Positions 1 through 8,684 of a stretch of 15,644 nt of DNA are shown here, in pieces; within the stretch, counting starts at the first letter, position 1; each line of letters starts with the position of its first letter. The stretch is taken from assembly GCA_015679605.1 (NCBI GenBank), contig JAAAVE010000641.1:1-15644 (forward strand), written 5' to 3'. The stretch is from Podila epigama. Its lineage: Eukaryota; Mortierellomycota; Mortierellomycetes; Mortierellales; Mortierellaceae. Under the pieces are notes generated by a model, which was given only the letters and a program-made list of their open reading frames with translations, ran no database searches and was not told where the DNA came from. The position numbers and the translations under genes are program-made.

Positions 1-141
1 TTGCGATGCGTCGATTTTTCTCATCTAGCATGTCGAGCGTGTGACTTGTTCGAGCACAATGACATTGTAAAGAATACTATTCCTCAGTTCGTGTCGCAAG
101 AGAATCAAGATGATGGTTTTTGGCTGTTGTTGTTGGTGTGA
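1..141 (+). CDS. Possible 3' end of an unidentified plus-strand gene (partial)
   Basis: Frame 1 is open from the window edge to a TGA at 139-141, giving about 46 residues of mixed, protein-like composition that includes HLACRACDLFEHNDIV and ends in FWLLLLV. A T-rich tract follows the stop at 168-209, much as a T-rich tract follows the NCS6 stop. That is weak support for a 3' end in this orientation. I recognise no family. The minus strand is also open over part of this stretch, so the call could be wrong, and without upstream sequence neither the start nor the splicing can be judged. Confidence 0.3.
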   Translation: MRCVDFSHLACRACDLFEHNDIVKNTIPQFVSQENQDDGFWLLLLV

Positions 142-889
142 TTGACGGGTTGCATGGAAAAAATGGGTTCATTTTTTTCTTTTTTTTTGTTTTTTTTGTC
201 TTTGTTTCTCGTAATTGGGCGTCTTACCGGTCAGACGAACTGTTCGCCTAGAGTGCGCGATTATGTAGAATGATGAAGATGAGCAAGAGTGTGTTAGCCT
301 TTGAATGGTTCTTTGAACAAAGTCGACTTGAAAAAAATAAAAGACAAAGTACAAGAGATAGTGGATGCAATGAACTATTCAAGGCGTACTGTGTCAAAGC
401 TGTGGAGGTCATTGTTGAGTGTAGAAAGCTGTGGAATAGAAATGTAAGGACTATGCCAATGCAAGTGGGTCAAATTGTCCCCTTGTGGGCAGCAAGAACA
501 AGCTACGTATGTGTATGTATGCGTATATGTGTGGTGTTTGTGAAGAGTAGAAAGCAAGATAATGAATAAAATTGGGTGGGTGTGAATGTGTGTGCGTTTT
601 GTGTGATGTGGTGCGGAGTATGGGATGATGGAGACGGGGAGAGAGAGAGAGAAGAGAGAGAAGCGTAATGTATGGAAAGAGTGAGAGTCAGAGGACAGAC
701 ATAACAATTGGCAAAAAAAAAGGTGGCGCAGATTTGATTTGATTAATAAAGTTGGGTTCGCACTGGGCGAGTGCAGCTTTGCTTTTGCTTTTTCAGAACA
801 CAATATACTACACACACAAGCAACACACCTTCCTCGGCTTTCAGTCGTTCAGTCATTCCAATCATTCATACATACTCATAAACATACAC
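142..889. other. Spacer and 5' flank of NCS6
   Basis: I see no convincing gene here. The stretch holds a T-rich run (168-209), a G/T-rich segment with GTGTATGTATG-type simple sequence (about 500-620), a GA microsatellite (639-662), and from about 785 a switch to a C/A- and C/T-rich strand that runs into the NCS6 start. The C-rich strand just before the start codon resembles an mRNA leader or the pyrimidine block near a fungal transcription start. I see no clear TATA box. Confidence 0.5.
639..662. repeat. GA microsatellite
   Basis: About 24 nt of GA dinucleotides with a single interruption, lying about 230 nt upstream of the NCS6 start codon. Confidence 0.85.
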
Positions 890-2651
890 ATGCAACCGAC
901 ATCAGCTCCTGCCCCGGCAAAGAAGCGTATAAAGTTCCCCTGTAATCTATGCCACTCTGCAAGGTCCATTCTCAAGCGACCTAAAACAGGTCATGATCTG
1001 TGCAAGGAATGTTTTTTCCACGTCTTTGAAACAGAGATCCACAACACCATCACCGACAACAAGCTCTTTAAACGAGGAGACAGAGTAGCTATCGGTGCCA
1101 GTGGTGGCAAAGGTACAGTTACGATTGAAGAAGAAGAAGAACATTTCAAATCAAAATGTCTGATTTCGAATCACGGCATGAATGAATCCAACATCTCGGA
1201 CGGACGTCTGGTGACCTTAATAACACCTTACTTATCAACATTTTGTCTGATACCCTCGTTCAATAGACTCGACTGTGTTGGCGTATGTGATGAAACTGCT
1301 GAATGACAGATACGACTATGGCCTGGATCTCGTCTTGCTCTCCATCGACGAAGGTATCACTGGATACCGAGACGACTCTTTGGAAACCGTCAAGCACAAC
1401 AGAGATCAATACCAGATTCCATTGCTCATTATCTCGTATAAGGATCTCTATGGCTGGAGCATGGACGACATTGTCAAAGAAATTGGACGCAAGAACAACT
1501 GTAAGTCCATCTATCTTGTCAAACCAAAGGATCGACTCTTTTTTTTTTTTTTTATAGCGGCTCTATTCCAATTATTAACTCTTATTCTGCAACACTTCAT
1601 AGGTACGTTTTGCGGAGTCTTTCGTCGCCAAGCATTGGATAGAGGCGCCATCATGCTCAATGTAGACCATATCGTTACTGGTCATAACGCTGATGATATA
1701 GCCGAGACAGTTCTCATGAACAGTAAGTATCATTTATGAGGCATCTGTCTCCGCATTCTCCACACACACATACACAAAAAAAAACGACTCTAGCATGCAA
1801 GGCGTCATTACCTCATGCATATCCCATCACGTTTACTTACACACTACTTTTTCATTTCAATCTCAGTTCTTCGTGGCGACCTACCTCGACTTCAGCGCTG
1901 CACCTCCATCATCACAAATGACACCTCCGAAGACTCTTCAGGGATCGAGACATCCAAGATTTTGCGTTCCAAGCCTTTCAAGTACACTTATGAAAAAGAG
2001 ATCGTGTTGTATGCCTACTTCAAAAAGCTCGAATACTTTTCGACAGAGTGTATCTATTCACCGAATGCCTACCGAGGTCATGCTCGTGTATTCCTAAAGG
2101 ACTTGGAGGCTGTTCGTCGGACAGCCATTATTGGTATGGATTGATTTCATTCCTGGATTATCACTTGCTTAAGCTTGAATCTCATTGTGGCACAAATTGC
2201 AGTTAAGCTCGCTTTCGCTTGTGATACTTACGGAGATGCTGATCTTTTTTCGACTCTAGACATTATCCATTCTGGGGAAGCTCTTTCGGCATCTGTTCAG
2301 GCGAATGAATCGACCAAGCTTCCTACCATGTCAAACTGCACACGGTGTGGATATATTTCATCAAACGATCTCTGTAAGGCTTGTCTGCTGCTCGAGGGTC
2401 TCAACCGTGGTCTACCTCAACTTGGCATTGGTCAAACAACAAAGATCAGGCGAATGCATGATACTTCATTATCAGGTCTCTCATCCCCTGCCAATCCTAC
2501 AGGTGCTGCTTCCTCATCCAGTGTCGAGGGCAATGGTACCTCTGCAGTGGACACGAGTCGGGATGGAGCTTCAAGTAGAGGTGGTGTTGTCGTCACTCAT
2601 ATCAAGGATCTTGAACGCCTTACTACAATGCCCAGTCTAGGCAACGCATGA
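890..2651 (+). CDS. NCS6: Cytoplasmic tRNA 2-thiolation protein 1 (Ncs6/Ctu1), five exons
   Basis: Exons 890-1112, 1267-1500, 1603-1722, 1867-2133 and 2260-2651 join to 411 aa. All four introns (154, 102, 144, 126 nt) are GT-AG and phase 1. Seen in order: CxxC pairs C18/C21 and C38/C41; PP-loop SGGKDS at 71-76, split by intron 1; C153-TF-C156; HNADDIAET before residue 193; C254 in [15 protein letters not shown] at 282-288; C308/C311 and C320/C323. By family knowledge, C153, C156 and C254 match the three cysteines that hold the Fe-S cluster in TtuA/Ctu1 enzymes, and the outer CxxC pairs bind zinc. With Ncs2/Ctu2 it adenylates and thiolates U34 of Lys, Gln and Glu tRNAs in the cytosol, using Urm1-carried sulfur. 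The ATG at 890 was chosen because family similarity begins about 12 residues later. After LGIGQTTK a Ser/Gly-rich tail of about 60 residues makes it longer than yeast Ncs6 (about 359 aa). Confidence 0.96.
1501..1602 (+). other. NCS6 intron 2 (stop-free, multiple of three)
   Basis: GTAAGT donor and CATAG acceptor, 102 nt. It is open in frame, so retention would insert 34 residues (a Phe run and a hydrophobic stretch) between C153 and T154, breaking the C153-TF-C156 motif. The T-run of about 16 sits in mid-intron. Confidence 0.9.
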
Positions 2652-3544
2652 TATACATTAAATAATAACACCGGCATTGCTTTTTTTTTTTTTCTTTCTC
2701 CTTTCCTTGAGAGATGTCACAATGACTTTGTTTTTTTCTTTTTTTCTTTTCTCTTTTTGAGGAATCCTTTCTAGACGTGTCGCTTTCCTTTTTGCCTAAT
2801 GCAAGTGCACATTACAATGCACGAAGCCTAAAAGAAGGTAGAAAGTAGGAAGGATGGAGGAAAGATATGCCTGACTTTTTTTTCGTCAAGCATGTAACCA
2901 TGGATTACTCACTTGGTTCTTCATTGATTTCCTTTTTCTTTCTTTTGCAAACTCTTTTTCTTCTTCTTCTTCTTCTTTCTTTGCCTCTTCTTTTCAATTT
3001 TGTTTCTTTTTTGTTTTGTCCTTTTTCTTATTTTCTTTTTTTTTTTTCTTTTCTTGGGTTGGATGGATGGTGTTTTTTAATCTTATTCTTATTCTTATTC
3101 TTGTTCTTATTCTTGTTCTTATTCCTTTGTTACTCTTAATCTTGCTCTTGTTTCTTTTACACTCATCCTCCAAAAAACCCTCTTGCCTCTGACAACAACC
3201 CTCCTGTATTTCACTCCTCATGTTCAGTGAACTACGAGGAGATGAAGAGAAAAAAAAACAAAACAAGAAATTAAAACGTACAAGGGATGAAAAGAAAAAA
3301 GGGAAGAAAAGAGAACAAAAAAGAAAAAGATTCAAACCCCATGTAACGAACCCAAAAACAAAAACATCCTGTACAAGAGCGTTACTCTCTCTCCCGTTCC
3401 CCATGCTTGAAAGTTATGTGTCCCGGTTCCTGGTGAATATATAAAAATGAGAAGAAAAAGAAGAAAAAGAAAAAGAAAAAAAGAGGGGAAAAATGAAAAA
3501 ACCGCTAATCCATCCTTTGATCTGCTTCCACTTCCGAATCATCC
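2652..3544. other. Convergent 3' spacer between NCS6 and PAB2
   Basis: No credible gene. The first half of the plus strand (about 2680-3170) is T/C-rich and the second half (about 3236-3500) is A/G-rich. Each flanking gene therefore has a U/C-rich strand just downstream of its stop. NCS6 has an ATTAAATAATAA element about 10 nt after its stop that could serve as a weak poly(A) signal. I see no clean AATAAA for either gene. Short ORFs here are low-complexity Phe/Leu or Lys/Arg strings. Confidence 0.65.
3081..3125 (+). repeat. TTATTC/TTGTTC hexamer tandem repeat
   Basis: About seven imperfect copies of a six-base pyrimidine unit (TTATTC with TTGTTC variants) inside the larger T/C-rich tract. 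Read on the PAB2 strand it is an A-rich GAATAA/GAACAA array. Confidence 0.85.
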
Positions 3545-4635
3545 TTAATAGGGCGCATAATAGCCTCCGCGACCACGACCACGGCTAACATCATTGAAAA
3601 AAAAAGAGGGAAAAAGAGTAGAAAAGTTAGATTTCTATACCATAAAATATACAGCTACAATAATAAACAAAGTGGATGACAACTTACCCTCGGCCACGGT
3701 ATCCACTGCCAGGGTATGGTGCAGGTGCTCCGTACACGGGTGGGTGTCCGTATCCACCATATGCTCCATGGCCGGCAAAACCGCCGCGGTATGCGCCGCG
3801 ACCGCGTCCACGTCCACGAGCAGCCATACCAGGAACATTTGTACGCTTGGGTGTGACCTAAAGCAGACAAAAAACATATTACCATTAGATCATTTTTTTC
3901 CAGTGGCGTTTTTTTTTTTAGACACTGACACTGCAAACTCACCTTAATGAGACGTGCACGGAAAAGTGACTCATTCAAAACCATGGCGTTGACGACGGAT
4001 GAACTGTCAGCAAACTCAACATAGGCATATCCCTTGGGCTGACCAGTCCATTTGTCGCACAAAATAGTGATACGGTTGATGGTGCCGCATGACTGGAAAT
4101 GTGCCTGAATCTCCTCTGGCGTAGAGCCCCAATCGACATTTCCAACATATACTGAGCGCGCATCAACTGCCTCCTTATCTATAGCGGGTGGGTTGGTTTA
4201 AACAAAAATGAGTAAGTCGTGAGAGATAGGTATGCTGATCCGTCGATCCAGAGGAGGGCGAAAAATCATGATGCATGTCTTTGCATATACCTTCTTCGAC
4301 CATGTTCATATCCTTTTCAGCCTGAGCCTGCATCTCACGAAGTTTGGCAGCCTCGGCTTCCATCTCCTTAACACGCTGCTTCATGGCCTCAATTTCCTAA
4401 TGAATCGATAAAAACAGTAGTCGTGTGTTTTGTGGGACGCGGCGTCAATACTTGATACATATTTTTTGATGTTGCCTGGCCGATATTTGCTTGTTCATCC
4501 ATTCCTTCATGTGTCATTGTCAGCCTCGCGAGTTTGAAAACGACATGTGTATACCTCATCACCAATATCTCTCTCAAGATCATCCGTGTCAGCAACAGTC
4601 TGAGCCGTCTTGTGTGTTTCTTCAGTGGCGGACAT
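3545..4635 (-). CDS. PAB2: Nuclear polyadenylate-binding protein 2 (Pab2/PABPN1), five exons
   Basis: Exons, high to low: 4635-4555, 4396-4291, 4178-3943, 3857-3688 and 3584-3545, joining to 210 aa. Introns are 158, 112, 85 and 103 nt, all GT-AG. Residues 1-27 are acidic. Residues 28-62 ([15 protein letters not shown]...) form a helical, coiled-coil-like segment. One RRM at about 71-146 has RNP2 VYVGNV (72-77) and RNP1 KGYAYVEF (111-118), followed by [10 protein letters not shown] and an RG- and Gly/Tyr-rich tail ending YYAPY. The [21 protein letters not shown] and PKRTN segments match PABPN1 rather than the cytoplasmic four-RRM Pab1 class. By family knowledge it binds poly(A) in the nucleus, acts with the exosome and poly(A) polymerase, and its RG arginines are methylated. 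There is no polyalanine tract. Its length lies between S. pombe Pab2 and human PABPN1. An AG directly abuts the ATG, so a 5' UTR intron is possible. Confidence 0.95.
3585..3687 (-). other. PAB2 terminal intron with immediate in-frame stop
   Basis: Donor GTAAGT follows GG of codon 198. If retained, the codon becomes GGG and the next is TAA, so translation ends at residue 198. The spliced form instead adds 12 residues ([12 protein letters not shown]) from a 40-nt last exon. Confidence 0.88.
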
Positions 4636-5511
4636 CTAGATAAAATCAGGGGGGAAAAAAGAGATCAGAAATGAGGTTAGGAGCCATGGATCGCAAGAAA
4701 GAAATTGGATATGCACAAAGGGTAAAATGGTACGTGGTTCTCAGGTATGTCGAGCTGTGTGGTTTGACGGATAGATTGCACCAATAAAATCCATCGCCTT
4801 TTGCAAAAGAACGTGCAGGAAATGTCTGGACGAAATACACAAAGAAAGAAAGATACATCGAAAGAAGCAGTGTGGGGAAAAGAGAAAAAAAGACGAGAAA
4901 AGAGTATTGTGGCTTTCACAAAGAGAACCCCGGAACTCTCATTCCATATTTTTTTTTCCTGTGAGAATTGACTACAATTCTAAGCTGCTTCACAAGAAAC
5001 AATACTGTCGAATCCTTGAACAGGGATCAGTGAGGGAAATCCAAAAGGGACTTGATGCCAAATTGGCATCATTCAAATGAATTACACGACAGATTCATGA
5101 CCCATTAATCAGAAAAAAAAACCTTTTGCGCGTTGTATACAACATTTAAAAAATAAAAAAGAGACAAAGAAAAGACTGGCCGGTGCAGCTTCTTTACGGG
5201 AGAATGGACGATCGTGTTAAAGTGTTGACTGAGCGTGTCTGAAAGTAAGTGTCTAGGTGTGTGTTCTTACATTTGATGATTTTTACTTGTCTGGTGTAAT
5301 GTGTTTTTGGGTGAAAAAGAAAACAAATGCCTTTTTTTTCTCAAACACTGGCAGAATCGTCATCACTTTAATTTGTTAAGGGCTCTTATTATTAAGGGCC
5401 ATCATAATTTTATCCCTTCGATCGTCCAGAGCAGTTTTCGGCACAGATGAAGGTGTGGAGATTTAACCTCTTTAAATGCAATTTCGAAAGAACGAAGCTC
5501 ATTTGCCCTCT
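4636..5511. other. Spacer between PAB2 start and the upstream minus-strand gene
   Basis: No gene is seen. On the minus strand the base order next to the PAB2 start is CTGATTTTATCTAG then ATG, which reads as a branch-like CTGAT plus an acceptor. A possible donor GTAAGA lies at about 5271-5266, which would give a 5' UTR intron of about 640 nt. That is long for this locus. TTAAGGGC occurs twice (about 5377-5400), and the minus strand there reads TTAATAATAAG, a possible weak poly(A) signal about 120 nt after the 5512 stop. Confidence 0.45.
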
Positions 5512-6483
5512 TTATGGAGTAAGGGATAAAAGATTGGTCACGAGGGCGGCCATCCAGCAGACAAGAAACAGACCAGCGACAGAATATCTTTGACGGTGGC
5601 CTTCAGACCGTGCTTTGGGGATCAGACCTGCAGGGCGAATGTTGACAGGGACTGGATACGCGACCGTCTTGTGTTTGCGTACTGACTGGGTCGATTCTCG
5701 AAGCTGATCATCGCCTTCGTCCCTGTTGTTACTATCGCCGTCCCTGTCTCTGTCGTAAAAGTTTTTTCCTCTTGAGGCCATGCTTGAGGCATTTGACGCG
5801 ATGATCGTATCTTTAGACTGGACCCCTCTTCCATGAGGGTTAACTATTGGAGCAAAAGCGTCAACATCGTCATTATCATCATCATCATCTTCGTCATTGT
5901 CATCATCTTCGTCCTTGTCGTCGTCGTAGCCATCGTCGTCATCGTGGTCATCGTTATCATCATTGTCCTCAAGGTCATCCGTTGACCTGGCTGGTGGTTG
6001 TGGGAAGGTGATAAATGCTTTTTTGCGTCGATTGCTTTCGAGGACAAGCTTTCGTATGACCGCATCAGGGCCTCGATTCCGTCTGTAGGCCGAGTACCAG
6101 TCTTCACGACCGACATATATCTTGCCCTTGTGCTGAGGGCGAGTTGATTTGTGAAAGGAATGAGGTTTAGGACTTGACGACTTTAGATTGCCAGCGTCAC
6201 TCCATTCGGTATTTGAGCGTCGATTTAGAGTACGGATGGTACTCATATCTGTCCCTGTCTCGGGTTTAGACACGAGCTCAAGCTCGAGCTCCAAGTCGAG
6301 TGTGTCGCAGACTGCAGGTTTGAGGCTCTTTGCTTGATAGTCGTGTTGGTGAGAAGGCGCTTTTTGAGTAGCGACAAGGCTGATGATGTGGGGAGCGGTA
6401 ACATGTGGAGACGCTCTACAGCGGACTGTCAGCAAAAGAATGGCAAGGACAAGTGCTGTTGAGGTGGTCAAAGAAGCGTGCAT
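5512..6483 (-). CDS. Unrecognised secreted, Asp-rich, probably GPI-anchored protein
   Basis: A single long open frame. The ATG at 6483-6481 was preferred to the first in-frame ATG (6561) because it puts a typical signal peptide at the very N-terminus: MHASLTTS, then a TALVLAILLLTV core, then likely cleavage after RCRA (residue 24). That gives 323 aa; from 6561 it would be 349 aa with a signal-anchor. Then come a basic, Ser/Pro-rich region with KIYVGREDWYSAYRRNRGPDAVIRKL, a strongly acidic tract (about residues 168-209, mostly Asp), and a hydrophilic region. The C-terminus reads ARSEGHRQRYS followed by about 20 hydrophobic residues to the end, the pattern of a GPI-attachment signal (candidate omega Ser in ARS). 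It could instead be a tail-anchored membrane protein. I recognise no catalytic or named domain. It is intronless, unlike its neighbours. Confidence 0.62.
   Translation of the reverse strand: MHASLTTSTALVLAILLLTVRCRASPHVTAPHIISLVATQKAPSHQHDYQAKSLKPAVCDTLDLELELELVSKPETGTDMSTIRTLNRRSNTEWSDAGNLKSSSPKPHSFHKSTRPQHKGKIYVGREDWYSAYRRNRGPDAVIRKLVLESNRRKKAFITFPQPPARSTDDLEDNDDNDDHDDDDGYDDDKDEDDDNDEDDDDDNDDVDAFAPIVNPHGRGVQSKDTIIASNASSMASRGKNFYDRDRDGDSNNRDEGDDQLRESTQSVRKHKTVAYPVPVNIRPAGLIPKARSEGHRQRYSVAGLFLVCWMAALVTNLLSLTP
5868..5975 (-). repeat. GAT/GAC trinucleotide tract coding for poly-Asp
   Basis: On the plus strand this is ATC/GTC repeated with occasional TTC and GTA triplets. On the minus strand it is GAT/GAC-rich and codes the Asp-rich segment of the secreted protein. 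Mixed GAT and GAC use suggests the run is kept as acidic protein and is not a fresh microsatellite expansion. Confidence 0.8.
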
Positions 6484-6783
6484 GAAGTTTTTGTAACAGA
6501 CGGGGGAAGGGGAGAGAGGTTTTTTTTTGGTCCGAGAATGACTTGATTGTTCAATCTCCATTCAATTTGGATTAGTGCATGAGGAAAACATGAGGGAGAG
6601 ATTCTTGTAATGTGAATGAGCCATGTTGGTGGAATTGGGAATGAGGGTTGTCGTCCGAGGGACGGTCAACTTGACAGCAGATTCAGCCTACATGAAATGA
6701 CATTTCTTTATTACCGAATGTCTATGACTTTTCATAACGCGCGTGATGGAAACAAGTGGGAATGTAGGACAAGGTGATGGACA

Positions 6784-6810
6784 GGGACAAGGACAGGGAA
6801 AGGGACAGGG
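6784..6810 (+). other. G-quadruplex motif (four GGG runs)
   Basis: GGG runs at 6784-6786, 6796-6798, 6802-6804 and 6808-6810, separated by loops of 9, 3 and 3 nt, with GGGACA as the repeated core. It lies about 300 nt upstream of the start of the minus-strand secreted-protein gene, on that gene's template strand. Confidence 0.65.
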
Positions 6811-7548
6811 ACAAAGACAGGAGCAATGACAAAGACAACGTGTCTCCATCATGCTTCTGTAACCCTTTTTGTGGCTCCAGGCCCTGCAAATTGTTGGAAC
6901 ACCCATCAATGAGCCATCGCTCTCCTTCACCATCGATTGACAAGGGACAAGTAAAAACAAGTAAAAACAAATAAACAATTCTGGCAATGACCGAATCACC
7001 ATGTCAACATTCGTAGAAAGTGAGCGAGTGAGTGTCCTACGGTTTTCTTTTTTGTTTGTGTATACACTACTTATTGTACCTCCATGGCAGCAGGATGAAA
7101 AAAATACAAACAAGCACGCAAAGCGACTGAGAGCACAGACCAAGATTGCCTCACTTTTGATGTTCTCTCAAAAAGGAAATGACCCAAACATCCAAACAAC
7201 ACGAAGGTGATCGACGCAGCCAATGAGAGCGCTCAATGCTGTCCACGTTCGTCAAGTGGTGGACGCGGAAGACACATTGGCCACCCATCGCAAGTGCAAA
7301 CCTTGATTGGGAGGCCAACGGTTCATGTTGGGGTAGGACAAAAAGAGAAGGTGCTCGAACAGTGAATTGTTTAGGCGTAAGGATGCAAAAGTATCTCCCG
7401 ATGTGTATAATAATAAGTAGGTTTGAATGTGTGTGTTGGCACAATCCAATGGAGAGACGTCAGCTGGGTGCAGACAAGCGACGGAGGAAGGTGGGCGGCT
7501 TCAAGATCCGCGAAAAGTCGGAGCAACTTGGAGTCCCCCTTTTGTCAT

Positions 7549-7602
7549 GAGAGAGAGAGAGAGAGAGAAAGAGAAAGAGAGATGATGATGATGATGATGA
7601 TG
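7549..7602 (+). repeat. Compound microsatellite GA then GAT
   Basis: About 32 nt of GA repeats (7549-7580, with two GAAA interruptions) run directly into seven GAT units (7581-7602). Confidence 0.9.
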
Positions 7603-8018
7603 GCAATGACACAGGCTGCACGCCCATCAGGTGTTTCTTCATGAGAACATCCGCTTTTGGACAGATATTCATAACAATGAATGTCATTGTTGTAGTGTTG
7701 CAGCAAGTTGATGCTTCATTATTGCCATAGATCCGACTGTCAGTAAAGTCACAATCAAAGTTGTTCTCTTCATCCGGAAAATATCTGAAGCAAAGTTCAG
7801 TTCAATAACTTTTTTTTTTTTTGGGCAAAAGAAAAAAAAGCGGGGGTAGAACAGATAATGATGAAGTGTAGCGCCTACAAGAGGTCAACGTTGATGCTAT
7901 TGAGAAAAAGGACGGAGTTTTTTCATCCTCTGGAAATGGGCGACTGAGGCGTTTGGGGGTGGGCGAACCTTGGCTGAATGGTGGACGGAGAAAGGTAAGT
8001 AAGAGACGGGGTAGGACA

Positions 8019-8045
8019 GGGGGACAGGGGGACAGGGGACAGGGG
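8019..8045 (+). other. Strong G-quadruplex motif, four G4-G5 runs with ACA loops
   Basis: G5 (8019-8023), ACA, G5 (8027-8031), ACA, G4 (8035-8038), ACA, G4 (8042-8045). Uniform three-base loops and runs of at least four G fit the classical intramolecular quadruplex rule very well. Further GGGG and GG runs precede it (8008-8015) and GG follows it. Confidence 0.85.
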
Positions 8046-8684
8046 ACGGCGCTGACAATAATAATTATTTTTCATTCATCCTGCGCCTGCCTGATGTCCT
8101 GCACAGCAAGCTGGTGAAGTGGAACGAAAGCAACGCCGACCACAGCCGAGTCCGATGATCCGATAACAAAACCATGGTGCATTTGGGTTTGGGTCTGAGT
8201 CTGACATATTTTTTTTTCATGTCCTTTTTTTTTTTTTTTGCTTTTGTGTACGCACTAAAGAGTTTGTTTTTTGCCAACTCTATAGGGCTAAAGAAGAAGA
8301 CAAAGCTGCATGAGCATGATGGAGAGGGACGCTTCAATCTGCTGGTGTTGAATACCTGCTGTTGGCGAAGTGAGCAACCACGGGATGGATGCTAGCAATA
8401 CGCGAATGGAAAGTGAGGCGGCAAGACATTGGAATGAGATGGAAAAGGGTTGTTTAAAAAAATGTCATTGAGGTGGTTGATGAGGTTATTTGTTCATGAC
8501 CATACCATTGCTATGAAGAGTGAAGGCGAAGGAGGGTGTGAATGTGTCAACAAGAATAATAAGAATAATGAATGTCCACAATGATTGAGTGCACAAATGA
8601 GTGAGCTGCCCATTGGACTGACTCAATAATCATAATAAAGCTAAAGGAGATGGACAGATGGACAAACTGTATCCTGCACAACAA

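Noticed and set aside
740-790. GGGTTCGCACTGGGCGAG as part of a tRNA
   Set aside because: No matching A box, acceptor stem or cloverleaf can be formed around it. No tRNA or rRNA was found in the window.
375-815. 146-residue minus-strand frame upstream of NCS6
   Set aside because: It is a His/Thr/Tyr/Ser string made by GTGTAT and GA repeats read backwards, with no domain, and it runs into the NCS6 leader.
2867-3404. Overlapping frames in the NCS6-PAB2 spacer (Phe/Leu-rich plus, Lys/Arg-rich minus)
   Set aside because: They are direct translations of the T/C and A/G tracts and carry no other information.
3594-4166. Frames such as 3594-3947 plus and 3655-4062 minus over PAB2
   Set aside because: They are shadows or unspliced read-through of PAB2 exons. 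Correct splicing gives a continuous PABPN1-like protein.
6688-7143. 151-residue minus-strand frame with a Cys-Pro repeat
   Set aside because: The CPCPCP portion comes from the GGGACA repeat, a second frame there is equally open, and no signal or domain is convincing.
7236-7550. 104-residue plus-strand frame
   Set aside because: Two minus-strand frames of similar length overlap it, the composition is unremarkable, and nothing in it is recognised.
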